Positions 22,250 to 33,425 of a stretch of 64,000 nt of DNA are shown piece by piece. Position 1 is the first letter of the stretch. The number at the start of each line of letters is the position of its first letter. The translations under genes and the position numbers were made by a program. The stretch covers positions 41,948,068-42,012,067 of the forward strand of contig CM059566.1 of NCBI GenBank assembly GCA_030386875.1, read 5' to 3'. The stretch comes from Morinoia aosen. Its lineage: Eukaryota > Arthropoda > Malacostraca > Amphipoda > Talitridae. Below the pieces are notes generated by a model. The model searched no databases. It was not told the DNA's origin and saw only the letters and a program-made list of their open reading frames with translations.

Positions 22250-22620
22250 CGATCGTACACGTGCCATGACGTACGGCACCTGCGAGAGAAGCAATTAATT
22301 TTTAACATCTCGTTTACTGCATGGAGCTCTTCCATGGAGGGTCAATCTTTTGGCCCATTTGATATCGCCCCAATGCTCTATATATTTAGCCTGGATTTTG
22401 TGTCCGGATGAAGCCCCGCCGGAATTGGTGCGGTTTCCATCACGCGCTAAGTTCGCTGCCGAGACTCAAACGAAGCCAATGTGCGCACCGCCTCAAAAGT
22501 CGGCAAATGTTCCCTCCTCGCTTGGCGCTCGAATTGTATCCTGCAGGACCTCCACGTGCGCCCCCGGGGGATCTCGATCCGGAGAAATCCCTGCAAAATT
22601 TATTGCTTCTTTTCGATATA
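22250..22620. other. GC-richer island, unassigned
   Basis: Contains a CACGTG E-box (22258 and 22552), a small inverted pair GTGCC..GGCAC at 22261-22281, AGCAATTAATTTTT (homeodomain-like core) at 22289, TATATATTTAGCC at 22379 and a CCAAT. Two overlapping plus frames of 114-116 codons (22350-22752) cover it but resemble nothing known and are lost in AT-rich DNA. A regulatory region is possible. Confidence 0.3.
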
Positions 22621-23110
22621 TTTTTCTGGAGTATATTGCATTGTTATCTGCTTGTAATTGTGTTGACGAGTTCTTTGTTTGTTGTGTTTCATTTCCGTAG
22701 TTTACTGCAATTTGTGCTGTTTTTGCTGCTCAGGGGCAGAGGGTCATTTTAATTTGCTCTATCCCGATTTTCAATATAAAACTTGTGCAAATTTATATTT
22801 GATTGAATTTACGTTGTAATATGTGCAGATAGAGCTCATTTGAAAGTATTTGTTGGGTAAATTTCGCTATTTCAGACATTTATTTCACTATAGTACAACT
22901 GAAACGTGTACGTATTCCAATTTCGTTTTTCAAAGCAAAAACTTGATTAAGTTTGGCATTTACTTTTGGGTTATGATAAATTCTGCTTATACAATATCCG
23001 GTAAAATCAGGCCGAGTCAGAGCCACTTCATCAATAGTCGAAGAATTGTGAAGTAGTTGAGTCTCTCGATCTAACAGCATGCAGCTTACTCAACAACAAC
23101 AAAAAGAAAT
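22621..23110. other. No gene recognised
   Basis: AT-rich interval between two GC-richer islands. Frames up to 68 codons only. Confidence 0.5.
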
Positions 23111-23404
23111 GCGATAGAATTGTTTTTTGCAGCTCCTTTTCACATTTTCCCAGGAGCGCAGCTGATCGACTTGCATGCATGCAGGAACGCGTCGCCTGCA
23201 AACTTCCAACGCGTTTCATTCACTTTCAAAACCCTCGGGTGCAGTTTCCTGCATCAGCATTTCCATGGAAGCCGTCCAATCTCATTGAAAAAGCTATCTC
23301 TTGCAGTGAACTCAGATGCGGATCTCCGTAAGTGCCCTGCGCGCCAATTGAAGCTTTTGGGGCGATCGATGGAGGAGCGCTGGAGACCACGCGCCTTTGT
23401 GCGG
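23111..23404. other. GC-richer segment leading into the 73-bp array
   Basis: Higher CpG content with GCATGCATGCAGG, two ACGCGT sites, CCATGG and a CCGTAAGTG donor-like phrase at 23326. The 118-codon plus frame 23120-23476 ends inside the array and is not recognised. It could be an exon-bearing or regulatory segment, but nothing decides this. Confidence 0.3.
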
Positions 23405-23900
23405 CCGGCCTGCGCCTTCCTGCAGCTGCCTGCTCGGCCTGCGTGCCTAAACGCCTGTGTGTCTGTGGGTCTGTAGGCCTGCATGTCTGCCTGGCTGCCT
23501 AGCTGCCCGGCCTGCGTGCCTACACGCCTGTGTGTCTGTGGGTCTGTAGGCCTGTATATCTGCCTGGCTGCCTAGCTGCCCGGCCTGCGTGCCTACACGC
23601 CTGTGTGTCTGTGGGTCTGTAGGCCTGCATGTCTGCCTGGCTGCCTAGCTGCCCGGTCTGCTTGCCTACACGCCTGTGTGTCTGTGGGTCTGTAGGCCTG
23701 CATGTCTGCCTGGCTGCCTAGCTGCCCGGCCTGCGTGCCTACACGCCTGTGTGTCTGTGGGTCTGTAGGCCTGCATGTCTGCCTGGCTGCCTAGCTGCCC
23801 GGCCTGCGTGCCTACACGCCTGTGTGTCTGTGGGTCTGTAGGCCTGCATGTCTGCCTGGCTGCCAAGCTGCCCGGTCTGCGTGCCTACACGTCTGCTTGC
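23405..23900. repeat. 73-bp CTG-rich tandem array, about 6.7 copies
   Basis: The unit includes CTGCATGTCTGCCTGGCTG, CCTAGCTGCCCGGCCTGCG, TGCCTACACGCCTGTGTGTC and TGTGGGTCTGTAGGC. Anchors at 23479, 23552 and 23625 give a constant 73-bp period. Inner copies are almost identical. Within the unit a shorter CTGCCTG/CTGTCTG motif repeats, so it grew from a simpler sequence. Confidence 0.96.
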
Positions 23901-24210
23901 CTATGTGTCTGAAGACCTGTTCGCCTACATGCCTGTTTATCTGAATGTCTGTATATGCCTTCTCGCCCTGTCTGCGTGCCTGTACATGCCTGCTCACCTA
24001 TATATATAGGTCTGCCTGCTTATTGTCTGTATGTCTGTTTTGCCACTGGTCTGTATGTCTGCAGACCTACATGTCTGCTTGCTTGCCTGCTCGTCCTGCC
24101 TATATGCATGCCTGTGTGTCTGTAAGCGCATGCATATCTGCCTGCACGCCCATACATGCCTGCATGCATGGCTGCCCTGCCTGCATGACTATACCTCATG
24201 CAATATATCA
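23901..24210. repeat. Decayed CTGCMTGYCTG short-period tract
   Basis: CTGCTTGCC, CTGTATGTCTG, CTGCATGACT and related words continue without a fixed period for about 300 bp. It appears to be the older, simple-sequence precursor of the 73-bp array. Confidence 0.75.
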
Positions 24211-24719
24211 GCATGCGCATATGTCCGAATCCGTGTGGGTTCGGGTGCTTGGGTGGACTGAGCAGCGTGTCCTCTCTATGGGCAATATAAACGAATACAT
24301 GCGAGAATTAAGGCATGAATTGACACCTCTGTCTCAATTTTATTTTGAATATACTTAAGAATTAGAATATTGGTAAAGTACACAGTTATATGCCCACAAG
24401 ATGTGTATGTTGCACACTGTTTACAGAAAGGTTAGATGTTACGGTACTTTGTGCCTTAACCGCAACAAAGGTGTTCTTAGGAGAGGAATCTGAAGAGCAC
24501 CTTTTAATGTGCAACTAAAGAAACGGGATTCTATGCACTATATGGTATCCTCAAACCCTGCGCATAAAAATTGCAATATTGAAAGGAGTTTCCATAACAT
24601 GATGAAAGTTGAAAAGGAATTTAACGGTGCTGAAAAAAGGACAGCAGTAAACCATAGAAGAGATAAACTGTTTATTTTATAATTTTATAATGATCGATAT
24701 GTCTACAATTAAAAAAGTA
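24211..24719. other. No gene recognised
   Basis: AT-rich DNA downstream of the CTG-rich tract. The 137-codon plus frame that reaches 24358 is mostly repeat translation. Confidence 0.5.
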
Positions 24720-24965
24720 TAATTGGTTCACGCAGCGAGCAAGATCAGTACCCTGAATTTTTCCGGACATGACGCTGGTGCGCGGGGAAGCCATGAGTTT
24801 AACAAGTTGGTGTTGCCAGCACCCGTGTCATTGCAGCAGCGAAGAGTGTGTGCAGCACGGCGGTGCAGTATGCGCAGTCTGGTGAGAGTTGCCCTCCGAC
24901 TGAATAGCCCACCGCTGTACATCGCGTGTACCGCTCACGTTTCGGGACGAAATGAGCGAGCATAT
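24720..24965. other. GC-rich island, unassigned
   Basis: About 245 bp of GC-rich sequence (CACGCAGCGAGCAAG, GGTGCGCGGGGAAGCC, GCAGCACGGCGGTGCAG) with sharp AT-rich edges. Frames of 91 codons (plus) and 64 codons (minus) cover it, but neither peptide is recognised. It could be an old interspersed repeat or a regulatory island. Confidence 0.3.
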
Positions 24966-25940
24966 TTAGGACTGTGCAACTTCTGTTTACAATCTTAGTA
25001 TTTTATTATCCACAGAATTATTATTGGCTCTCCCCAAAAGTTGAGCTTCAAATATATTACATCAAGACTCAGACTCACGGTAATGTTTTTGAACGCGCTT
25101 CAACAAAAATGCACAAGCAGAACGTCGGTTCTATATTTTCCCAAGAATTTTCCTTTCGCTTTAATTGTATTCCATAGCTAGCACGCAGTGGTCCCCATCT
25201 GGCCAAATTGATGCGTTGTATTCAATTCATCTATATAAGACGCCCGTTCATGATTCAGGGGTCCAGATGAATGCACTGTCTACTTTGCGTCTTGCTTGTA
25301 TTTCCGCCGTTGCTTCTTTACATTCCGAATGGCGCATCTATCTCATCAGTTGGCTCCTACGCAATGACGTTCAGTTAACATTTGCGTTGCTCCCCATGAT
25401 GCTAAATAAATGATTTTCCATGAATGTACCGCTAATCCCGGACTACCAATCTGAATAAAAATCCTGTATTTTCCATTTTTGAGAATTTCAGATTTTCCAT
25501 AACTGAACGTTTACAAGTTTATTTCAATGAAAGGTTTCATTTCCCGCAGAGTTTTCTCTCAATATTGTCCTTTGTTCCCGGAATGTCTTCATAATTCCCT
25601 CTGTGTTTTCTACCGTGATTTGTTTTTCTTCTCGCGCTCCGTAAGGATCATTCTTGATCAAAACCTCCGCCAAAAAGAAATGAGTCCGAGCAAAAAACTC
25701 CTTACGCCCGGCCTGCTCCGAGTCTAATCCCAACCTGCATTCGTCTTCCGATCGTAACTTTGTTAATTTAAAACTGATAGCGTAGAAAACTGGAGCCATA
25801 ATAAAAAACGACCTGACTGGGTGGACTATAAAAAATGAGAAAAAAAACAAGTGTCAGCCGGTGGAAGGGGCTCAGATCAATACAAAGACTGTGTGAACAC
25901 TGCTGATTTATTCGCTTAACTGCTGATATACGCTGGCTTT
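24966..25940. other. No gene recognised
   Basis: AT-rich. The 108-codon minus frame 25524-25850 begins with an F-rich hydrophobic run but has no recognisable domain. Confidence 0.5.
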
Positions 25941-26640
25941 TTGGTGGTGGTGGTGGTGGCGCTGGGACTTGGAGGCGGGGACTTGGTGGATGGGGACTTG
26001 GTGGTGGGGAACTTGGTGGTGGTGACGGTGCTATGACTTAGTGGTGGGGGACTTGGTGGCTTGGGACTTGGTAGTGGTGACGGTGCTGGGACTTGGTGGT
26101 GGGGGACTTGGTGGTGGGGGACTTGGTGGTGGGGGACTTGGTGGTGGGGGACTTGGTGGTGGGGGACTTGGTAGTGGGGGACTTGGTGGTGGGGGACTTG
26201 GTGGTGGGGGAGTGGTGGGGGACTTGGTGGTGGGGGACTTGGTGGTGGGGGACTTGGTGGTGGGGGACTTGATGGTGGGGGACTTGGTGGTGGGGGACTT
26301 AGTGGTGGGGGACTTGGTGGTGGGGGACTTGGTGGTTTGGGACTTGGTGGTTTGGGACTTGGTGGTGGTGACAGTGCTGGGACTTGGTGGTGGTGACGGT
26401 GCTAGGACTTGGTGGTGGGGGACTTGGTGGTTGGGACTTGGTGGTTTGGGACTTGGTGGTTTGGGACTTGGTGGTGGTTACAGTGCTGGGACTTGGTGGT
26501 GGTGACGGTGCTAGGACTTGGTGGTGGGGGTCTTGGTGGTGGGGGACTTGGTGGTTTGGGACTTGGTGGTGACGGTGCTGGGACTTGGTGGTGGGGGACT
26601 TGGTGGTTTGGGACGTGGTGGTGGGGGACTTGATGGTAAT
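25941..26640. repeat. G-rich 15-bp tandem array (GACTTGGTGGTGGGG)
   Basis: About 40 copies of a 15-bp unit, perfect over stretches such as 26095-26170. They are mixed with variants containing GGTGACGGTGCTGG and GGTTTGGGACTTGG that form longer composite units. The period is a multiple of three, so frames rich in G, L, V and W (plus) and in P, H, Q and V (minus) remain open. The plus strand has many closely spaced G-runs and could form G-quadruplexes. Confidence 0.97.
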
Positions 26641-26886
26641 GAAATTTGGTGTTGGGATTTGATAGCGTTCGTAGGTTGGCTCAGTTGTATCGGTCGGTGA
26701 GAAGATGTAGAGGGAAGTGTCACTGACGGCCAATTACAAGTGTTTATGACAGACTGGGAGAGACTGAGAAGTGGTAAAGACTAGCGTTGGTAATTCAGGC
26801 GACTGAGAGCATGGCTTAACATAAAATGAAGCAATTCTATTGTGTGACGCTTGATGTAGGTACATTGACAGTTATATTTGATATAA
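26641..26886. other. No feature recognised
   Basis: Right flank of the G-rich array, returning to average composition. Confidence 0.5.
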
Positions 26887-27303
26887 ATGCATGCGATCCA
26901 ATTAACTGGTGAATCGTTGGGTTTGAAACGAAGGGCCAAAGTAAATCCTAGCCATTTGGCCTTCCAAAAGAGACGACTAGAAAAGCGCGAAAAGTCCAAG
27001 TCTGCGTCTATCAATGTTGCATTTGGTAGGCACTGTTTTATAAAAGTGTTTTATAAGGTGAAATTTGAAGGCACAGTGCTCTATAAAGTTTTTTCAACTA
27101 ATACCCAATTCATGTTTTATCTAATACTAGTTTGTTTGTGCTCTTATAAGATTAAGCTGTCAAAGCGACAAATTAAGGTTTGTGAGCACTTTTTATTGCA
27201 CCTTTTGTTCTCTAATCGATATTTAGTTTTGTACGATTTCACTATCATTCCCAATGCAAATTATCTCTTCTACTACCTTGTTCTTTATAATTTTTACCAG
27301 TAA
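26887..27303 (+). other. Unrecognised 138-codon open frame
   Basis: One of the longest frames outside repeats. It begins with an ATG and a basic segment (GLKRRAKVNPSHLAFQKRR), then turns into F-, Y- and L-rich sequence typical of translated AT-rich DNA. No domain, signal peptide or repeat is recognised. A frame of this length is not improbable by chance in 64 kb. Coding use would need transcript or conservation evidence. Confidence 0.12.
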
Positions 27304-27359
27304 CGTTTTGCATTTTTCATCGTTACTGTCGTTGTCTGTATAGCAATACTGTCTTCTTA

Positions 27360-27590
27360 CTCCCACACTCACTCACTCTCCCAACGCATTCACTTGTTAC
27401 TGTAGTACATTTATCTGTGATTCATACACGTTCACCAACAAATTAGCTCGTTATTCCAAGATATTTATTCGTTGCTGAGACTTATTCAGTCGAGTTTCCA
27501 ACTTTTTCATTCATAATTTCGATACATTGAATAATTATTTCAAAACATTTCACCGTTAATCCAAATTTAAACGTCATTCCGACACATTCA
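27360..27590. repeat. Decayed edge of the 21-bp repeat
   Basis: Recurring CATTCA and ACTCACTC words with increasing order toward the right merge into the 21/63-bp array. Confidence 0.5.
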
Positions 27591-27960
27591 TTCGCCACTC
27601 CAACGCATTCATCCGTCACTCTGACACCTTCCCCCGTCATTCTGACACCCCCACTCGCCATTCCGACACATTCACCCGTCACTCTGACACCTTCACCCGT
27701 CATTCTGACACCCTCACTCGCCATTCCGACACATTCACCCGTCACTCTGACACCTTCACCCGTCATTCTGACACCCCCACTCGCCATTCCGACACATTCA
27801 CCCGTCACTCTGACACCTTCACCCGTCATTCTGACACCCCCACTCGCCATTCCGACACATTCACCCGTCACTCTGACACCTTCACCCGTCATTCTGACAC
27901 CCCCACTCGCCATTCCGACACATTCACCCGTCACTCTGTCACCTTCACCTGTCATTCCAA
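27591..27960. repeat. 63-bp higher-order array of three 21-bp monomers
   Basis: The three monomers ACATTCACCCGTCACTCTGA(C), ACCTTCACCCGTCATTCTGA(C) and ACCCCCACTCGCCATTCCGA(C) repeat in fixed order, about five to six times, with near-identity between 63-bp units but clear divergence between monomers. The minus frame 27482-27976 (7-residue repeats such as VRVTGEC, VGMASGG, VRMTGEG) stays open because 21 is divisible by three. No protein family fits. Confidence 0.95.
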
Positions 27961-28320
27961 CACATTCACTCACCATACCAGTACACTAACTGGTCATACC
28001 ATCACACTAACTCGCCATACCACCACATTCGCTTGCCATACACAAACTCGTCATACTACCGCATTCACTCGCCATTCTGACAAACTGGCTCGTCATACCA
28101 CCACACTAACTCGTCATACCACTACACTGACTCGTCATGCCACCCCGTTCGCTGGCCACGCGATCGCACTAACTCGCCATACCACCATATTCACTCACCA
28201 TTCCGACACTCTAACTAGCCATACCGCCACATTCGCTGGCCACGTGATCACACTAATAACTCGCCATACCACCATATTCACTCATCATTCCGACACACAT
28301 AACTAGCCATACCACCACAT
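27961..28320. repeat. Diverged monomeric 21-bp repeats beside the higher-order array
   Basis: Units such as ACACTAACTCGCCATACCAC and ACATTCGCTGGCCACGTGAT(C) follow at about 21-bp steps without a fixed higher order. This is the usual relation of old monomeric edges to a homogenised core. Confidence 0.88.
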
Positions 28321-28700
28321 TCGGGGGCGATCACAGAGCGAGAAGACACAGCCCTCCCTCCCTTCCCCCTCGCGCCGCTGCAGGTCGACACGACCATGGA
28401 ACCCTTTGCTGCCGACAAGCTCAGGAGGCGTCGTACAGGCAGCATCTGGTCGCAATGTCCCTCATAAGCCGCCTCGTCCCCTGCATTCTGCTCCAAACTG
28501 CCCTCATCATTTTTACAAGAACACATTTTTCTCTCCGATCATTTTTTGTCGCGACTACAGCGCGCAGTTGAGACGCTCGATGTCCGTGTCGAATTGGGTC
28601 GACGACTTGTGTACGTAGCTTGGAGGAGTTATTAACTTGCGCGCCTGTGTCGAGGTTATTAACGCTTCTCTTTGGAGGTTATTAACTCTCGCTAGGCTGT
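28321..28700. promoter_or_regulatory. GC-rich patch with three GTTATTAAC motifs
   Basis: A CpG-containing stretch (28340-28480) includes ACGACCATGG, a good Kozak context followed by only 23 codons. Three copies of GTTATTAAC follow at 28628, 28655 and 28678, two of them inside GAGGTTATTAAC. The word resembles an HNF1 or homeodomain half-site. The same nonamer occurs twice more at 61819 and 61838. Regulatory function is an inference from motif clustering only. Confidence 0.25.
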
Positions 28701-30036
28701 GCGAAGGATGTACTGCGTGAACATTATTTCAAGAGCAATGATGCAATTCTATTTTGTCCCTAGGTTCATCTCTGTCACGAGGTGCTAATCGGTTCATCAC
28801 AGTATATTAATGAGGTAATTCCGTCAGAGGAAACACTCAATGATTAGAGTCGTACATTGAGCATGACATGAAAGCAAACGACGGCTGAAAATGTTCTCTC
28901 AATGGCCACATCCGTAAATAGGCCAGAAGGCATTAGCTAGTCTTGAGCAGCACATTTCCCCGTTGTTGCCGCCCAGGAACACACAGTGCCTCACACTCGC
29001 CACTTTTGGCTTAGCGTAAACTTGTTGCCGGGCTTCCGAGTTCTTCCTTCCTGTCCACGGCACTCGAGTCTGTGTTTATTGAGCCCCTCTCCAGCACTTG
29101 TTTTACTGCCCTCGCTCCCCACACTCGGCAGTCACCAACAAAACACCACGGCTTCCTTGCTTTACGCTTCCTCAAAAGGTTTCGGTCTGTTCTCGCTTTA
29201 TGTGTAGTCTGTCATTTGCGTTATTTCAGGAGAAGCTTCGCTCGTCGTGTGATTGATGTTAAACGGACGTGCTGCTTAGCTCGTCGGTATGCACTTAGAG
29301 TAACTATATGGTTCTGCTATGCTTTTTAGGTGGAGTGTTTACGTTAACTTTGTGGTGTGTACTCCAGTGCTGATAGGTGAAATCTCCAGGCTTTCATCAC
29401 ACAAATTTAAGGAGTGGGAATCTATGGAGTTGAGTCATATCACGATAGTGTTCATTAATGTATACAGTGCTTTATACTTTCGTTCTTCAAGAGATTAATC
29501 GATAAATTTATGATGGTGCTCTTTTAACCTAAATACCACAAGGTCTCTTTATAATTTTTACCAGTACAACAGCTAACGTGCAAGTCGAACGTATTTTTCT
29601 ATCATTTTCGTATCCGTTTATAGTCGGGTGTTAACAGCACAAAAACGCCGAGCTAACAAAACCTACTAAACTTCCTATTGCACACATGCAATGGCGTTTA
29701 TTTTGCTTTTGTTTTGTGAGGTAGATCAGTGCTCAATGTGTCTTCAAAGCTGTTCACTTGAGTAGGAACAAACTTTACATTATCTGCTACCAGCAAAATG
29801 CTATGAGAGTGTAAGAATCGTCTTACGAATGACTTATGAAAGGCTGACACTTTGCATTATGAACAAAAACAGCACAGTGCGTAAAATGTCCACGTTCCTT
29901 ATAACTCATGAGCATCGCTCGTAGCAGCAATGATAGTTTTCGCGCGCGTATTGATGCTGTAAGCAATGAGACATTCATGAGGTGGACTTATGAATCAGCC
30001 TCTTGCGTGTTGCTTGTACCTGTAAATTGTACGCAA
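28701..30036. other. No gene recognised
   Basis: Mixed sequence. Frames at 28986-29329 (73 and 85 codons, C-, L- and R-rich) show no recognisable family. Confidence 0.5.
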
Positions 30037-30250
30037 CTTCATGGGCTATTGATGATTCCATTTGCATTCATTCGCTGTCTTCTATTCTATCTAAACTCAC
30101 GGGTTATCATAAATTTCTTTGAATTCATAAATTACTGCTTATTTTAGCTAAGTCCATAGGTTATCATCGATTCTGTGTGTATTCACGAGTGATCATCGGT
30201 TCTGTCCTAATTCGTGGGATATCTTCGATTTCACCTAAATCCACAACCGG
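30037..30250. repeat. 29-bp diverged tandem repeat, about 7 copies
   Basis: Units resembling ATTCACGGGTTATCATCGAT plus TCTGTCTAA start at 30037, 30066, 30095, 30123, 30152, 30181 and 30210. The period is held to within one base although the units differ at many positions. Confidence 0.85.
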
Positions 30251-30750
30251 TTTTCGATAATGTAATCCATATACGTTCGGAAATTTCGAGTAATTGGCAA
30301 AGACAGTTATTTCCGGACTAAAATAAGAGATTTGAGCAGGGCATTAACTCGGTAAAAGCTGCGATAAGATGCGGCGGGAGGGGAGTGCGGGGCAACAGCC
30401 AAGCAACTGGGGCACAAGTGGCAAGTCAATTAAGGGAAGCTAGGCGCGGCCTCCCAGTGTACACAAGCAGCACTGAGCCACTGTTCTCCTCCTCACGCCG
30501 ACTTGGCTTCCTTGATCCTTTCCTGGCCTTCACTAATGCCTCGGCGGACACTCGGCAGCGCGCTCTACGGGCCGCGTCCGCCACCGCTTTGTATTTATTC
30601 ATTCCTGTAGATGGTGGTTCAAGGAGGCCACGCGTGTGTTTCTTCGAGGTCATGTATTCAACCTTGGCATTCACTTTTAAAGTGAGCAACATAAGAGGTT
30701 CATTACTTCTCTGTAATCCGAGACGCATATTTGATTGTGGTAAAATTTAG
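30251..30750. other. GC-richer segment with unrecognised overlapping frames
   Basis: At 30365-30640 the DNA is GC-rich (GGCGGGAGGGGAGTGCGGGG, CGGCAGCGCGC). A 121-codon plus frame (30385-30750) and a 100-codon minus frame overlap here. Both are rich in R, S and A, as GC-rich frames commonly are, and neither resembles a known protein. Confidence 0.3.
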
Positions 30751-33309
30751 CGCAAGAGCCTCCTGACGATTTTTTCGATTATGATTATTCTGTTCGGGTG
30801 AATTATCGGCGAAAAATGTAAGGTTATTCAATGGATAACCATGAACTCTTTTTTACCTTCGCATTTACTGCGTCATTTATCAGATGAAGACTATTTCTAA
30901 AATAGATCTCTGCAATTAATTTTATAATTCTCTCCTTAAATCGATTGTTTCTATACAGGTTAGTATGAAGTTAAGACGAATATAACAACTTCTTTATATG
31001 CCTGCTAAAGTCACCTAAACATCAACTGTGAGCACGATAATTTCGCAGACATGATGGAGGAGAATTTCTCTGTCTTCTATACATATGTGTTGCCGTGTTC
31101 ACTTAAAACGCGTCGTCACTGCTAGCAGAAGCCACGCTGAAGTTCACTGGGAATGAAATCCACCATTAGGCCTCAGAGTTAGTTTACTCGGCTGTTCTTA
31201 ATTTTTTCGATTGATACGCACACCCAGTTGAGGGAACATGAACACAAAGACGGTTTTGTTTCCATCTCAAGTTTGTTTACAGCCTGTGTTAAACACTGTT
31301 TTTTAAGAAACTGTAATAAACAAGTTTATGGTGAACACAACATTTGTTTTGTGGTACCTTTTCGCTTGGTTGTATTATGCCGTCAGATTAAAACTACATT
31401 TCTCTCTGTTACTAAGTTGAGTCGCACGAGGGTACTGCATGAAAGATGAGAAGATCAGTTGAAGTAGATTTGGCTGGAATGGTTGTAACGATAGATACAA
31501 TGGTAGTCAACTGCTCATAATGTTAATCTGTAAACAACGCGGAAGAAAATATTTTACTAACGCAAAGGTTGATCGGAGTGAGTGCTTGTGAGGGAGAAAT
31601 TTACTGTACAGTAGCATGTGTGATGTGTCGGTGGGAGATTTGGTGGGTGGTAGGGATGCATAAATGGTATCAGGAATTGGTGTACCTTCTCAAAACTGCG
31701 CTTTATTTGCTAGGCAAAATTCTACCGTAAATAACAAATGTGGCAATCATTCTGTTTCAGAATTTTGTGCCAAGCTTGGTTCATTAACCGCGCTTGAAAT
31801 AAACAGTTTTTTAGTGGATCTTATACAAATTAGAGTTAGGCAATAAAAAGTACTATTACTGCTGTTTTAGTTCCAAAGAGAAATGTTTACGAATGTCTAC
31901 CAAGAATATTTCAACGAATGATGAAGCCCGGTTAAATACTCTTTTCACCTTTTTCACACTGTTTCTGTCCGCCTGCAACAAAATGTCTGTGGTCTGGAAG
32001 CTAACGTTTCATTAATGTTAGAAATAACTTAGGAAAATGATTTTTCTTTGAAAATTCGCATGTAGGAGTATTTAGAGTATTCAAACTTATTCTGTTATCT
32101 TATGGGCTACAATTGTAAGATATTAACACCTTCCAGGGGAAGGAGTTATAAGTCACGACTGCAGGAGATGTGAACAGCGTCCAGACGTCACGAGCCACCT
32201 TCATATAATCTGGCTCGAGAAAGCCATCAATTTAGAGGAAAAAAGGAGGAGTGATAGCACAACTGCGCCTTCCATATTGGATGCTCTACTCGGACACTGA
32301 CCGATGGTCAGCTACTTGTTCCCTCGTTTTGCTTAATAAAACACAGCTGTGGCATGCCCTCATGGATGTGTCAACTTCGCGATGTAAGATCTCGCTTTAA
32401 TCCACAGATTATCGCCGCTCTTATAATGGTTAGATTATCTCGGCTTTCGGAAATGACAGCGTGATTTTATTTAATTACAGCGACATCTATAATTATTAAG
32501 TTCATGTAAGCTGTTTTCCAGTGAATTGTTTGTTTGCATGTCCTTTCGTTTTTTATTTCATCTATTTTAGTATGATGTTTAATTTTGAATTAATTCGAAA
32601 TGATAAGGATAAAGAGTTATTCGAAAACAGAAATTTGCAGTTAATATGTATGCAGTTTTCAGGAATTCACTCTAGGGTGTGACAGGAGACCAACCAAGTA
32701 AACAATAAACAGCGCAGTACTATATTGGGGAATAGTTTGTAAGGTCAGAGGAACTTCATATTTAGAGCAATATGATGATAGGAACTAACAATCATCACAC
32801 TCTGTACTTCTTTCAAAACTGGGTACGGTTAATCTTAATCTTTTATTCTTAGAATTTTGGTATTTCATTTTGCTTTACCATTTCTAATGTTTCTTTGGCT
32901 TGATTCCTCTGGCTTTCTTGTAGTGAAGTACAAAATTATGAAATTATTCCCATAATCAAGGAAATAGTTCTCTCACCTATGCTCTATACGTTACAACATT
33001 TAACAGAAGAAGATGGTACCATACAATGTGTTCAAGAAACAATAAGTTAATGAAATGAACAACCTTCACAACATCGCCGTAGTGCAGCCACATGCGAGCG
33101 ATCATTGTCAAGGTTAAATTGATTCCAATCATTTATTGTGAGTGCAGTGCGATATGCACCTAGTCAGAGAAGCGCTACCAACATACCGTACTTTACCTAT
33201 TTATACTGAATACAAAACTCTAGAGATAGAGTGGTACTGAACAGATATTGGTGCATCACTTGTTGGGAAACAACAGTTATACTGTTTTTCTAGCTCACCA
33301 TGTGGTTTT
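30751..33309. other. Long stretch without recognised features
   Basis: AT-rich DNA read on both strands. I see no terminal repeat, RNA gene or credible exon. Frames do not exceed 76 codons. Confidence 0.5.
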
Positions 33310-33425
33310 CCTTTGAGGGGCAAATGAGGCCATGTTACATCTTCTATTTTGGGTCAAATGAGGCTACGTTATCTCATCTCACGTGGGACAGTTGAGGCTA
33401 TGTTACCTTTCCCATTATCAGGCAT
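33310..33425. repeat. Weak three-copy repeat, about 42-bp step
   Basis: AAATGAGGCCATGTTAC, AAATGAGGCTACGTTAT and AGTTGAGGCTATGTTACC occur near 33325, 33357 and 33382 with TTTT/TCTC linkers. It is short and decayed. Confidence 0.55.

Noticed and set aside
22350..22752. Overlapping 114- and 116-codon frames over a GC-richer island
   Set aside because: No recognisable domain. The two frames are offset and both fade into AT-rich hydrophobic sequence, as expected by chance.
26041..26733. G/L/V/W-rich plus frame and P/H/Q/V-rich minus frame resembling structural repeat proteins
   Set aside because: Both are shadows of the 15-bp G-rich array and both strands are open at once.
27482..27976. 164-codon minus frame with 7-residue repeats
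   Set aside because: A product of the 21/63-bp satellite. There is no leader, no unique domain and no sign of an exon.
28395..28467. ATG in good Kozak context (ACGACCATGG) in a GC-rich patch
   Set aside because: It opens only 23 codons before a stop and has no clear donor site to continue an exon.
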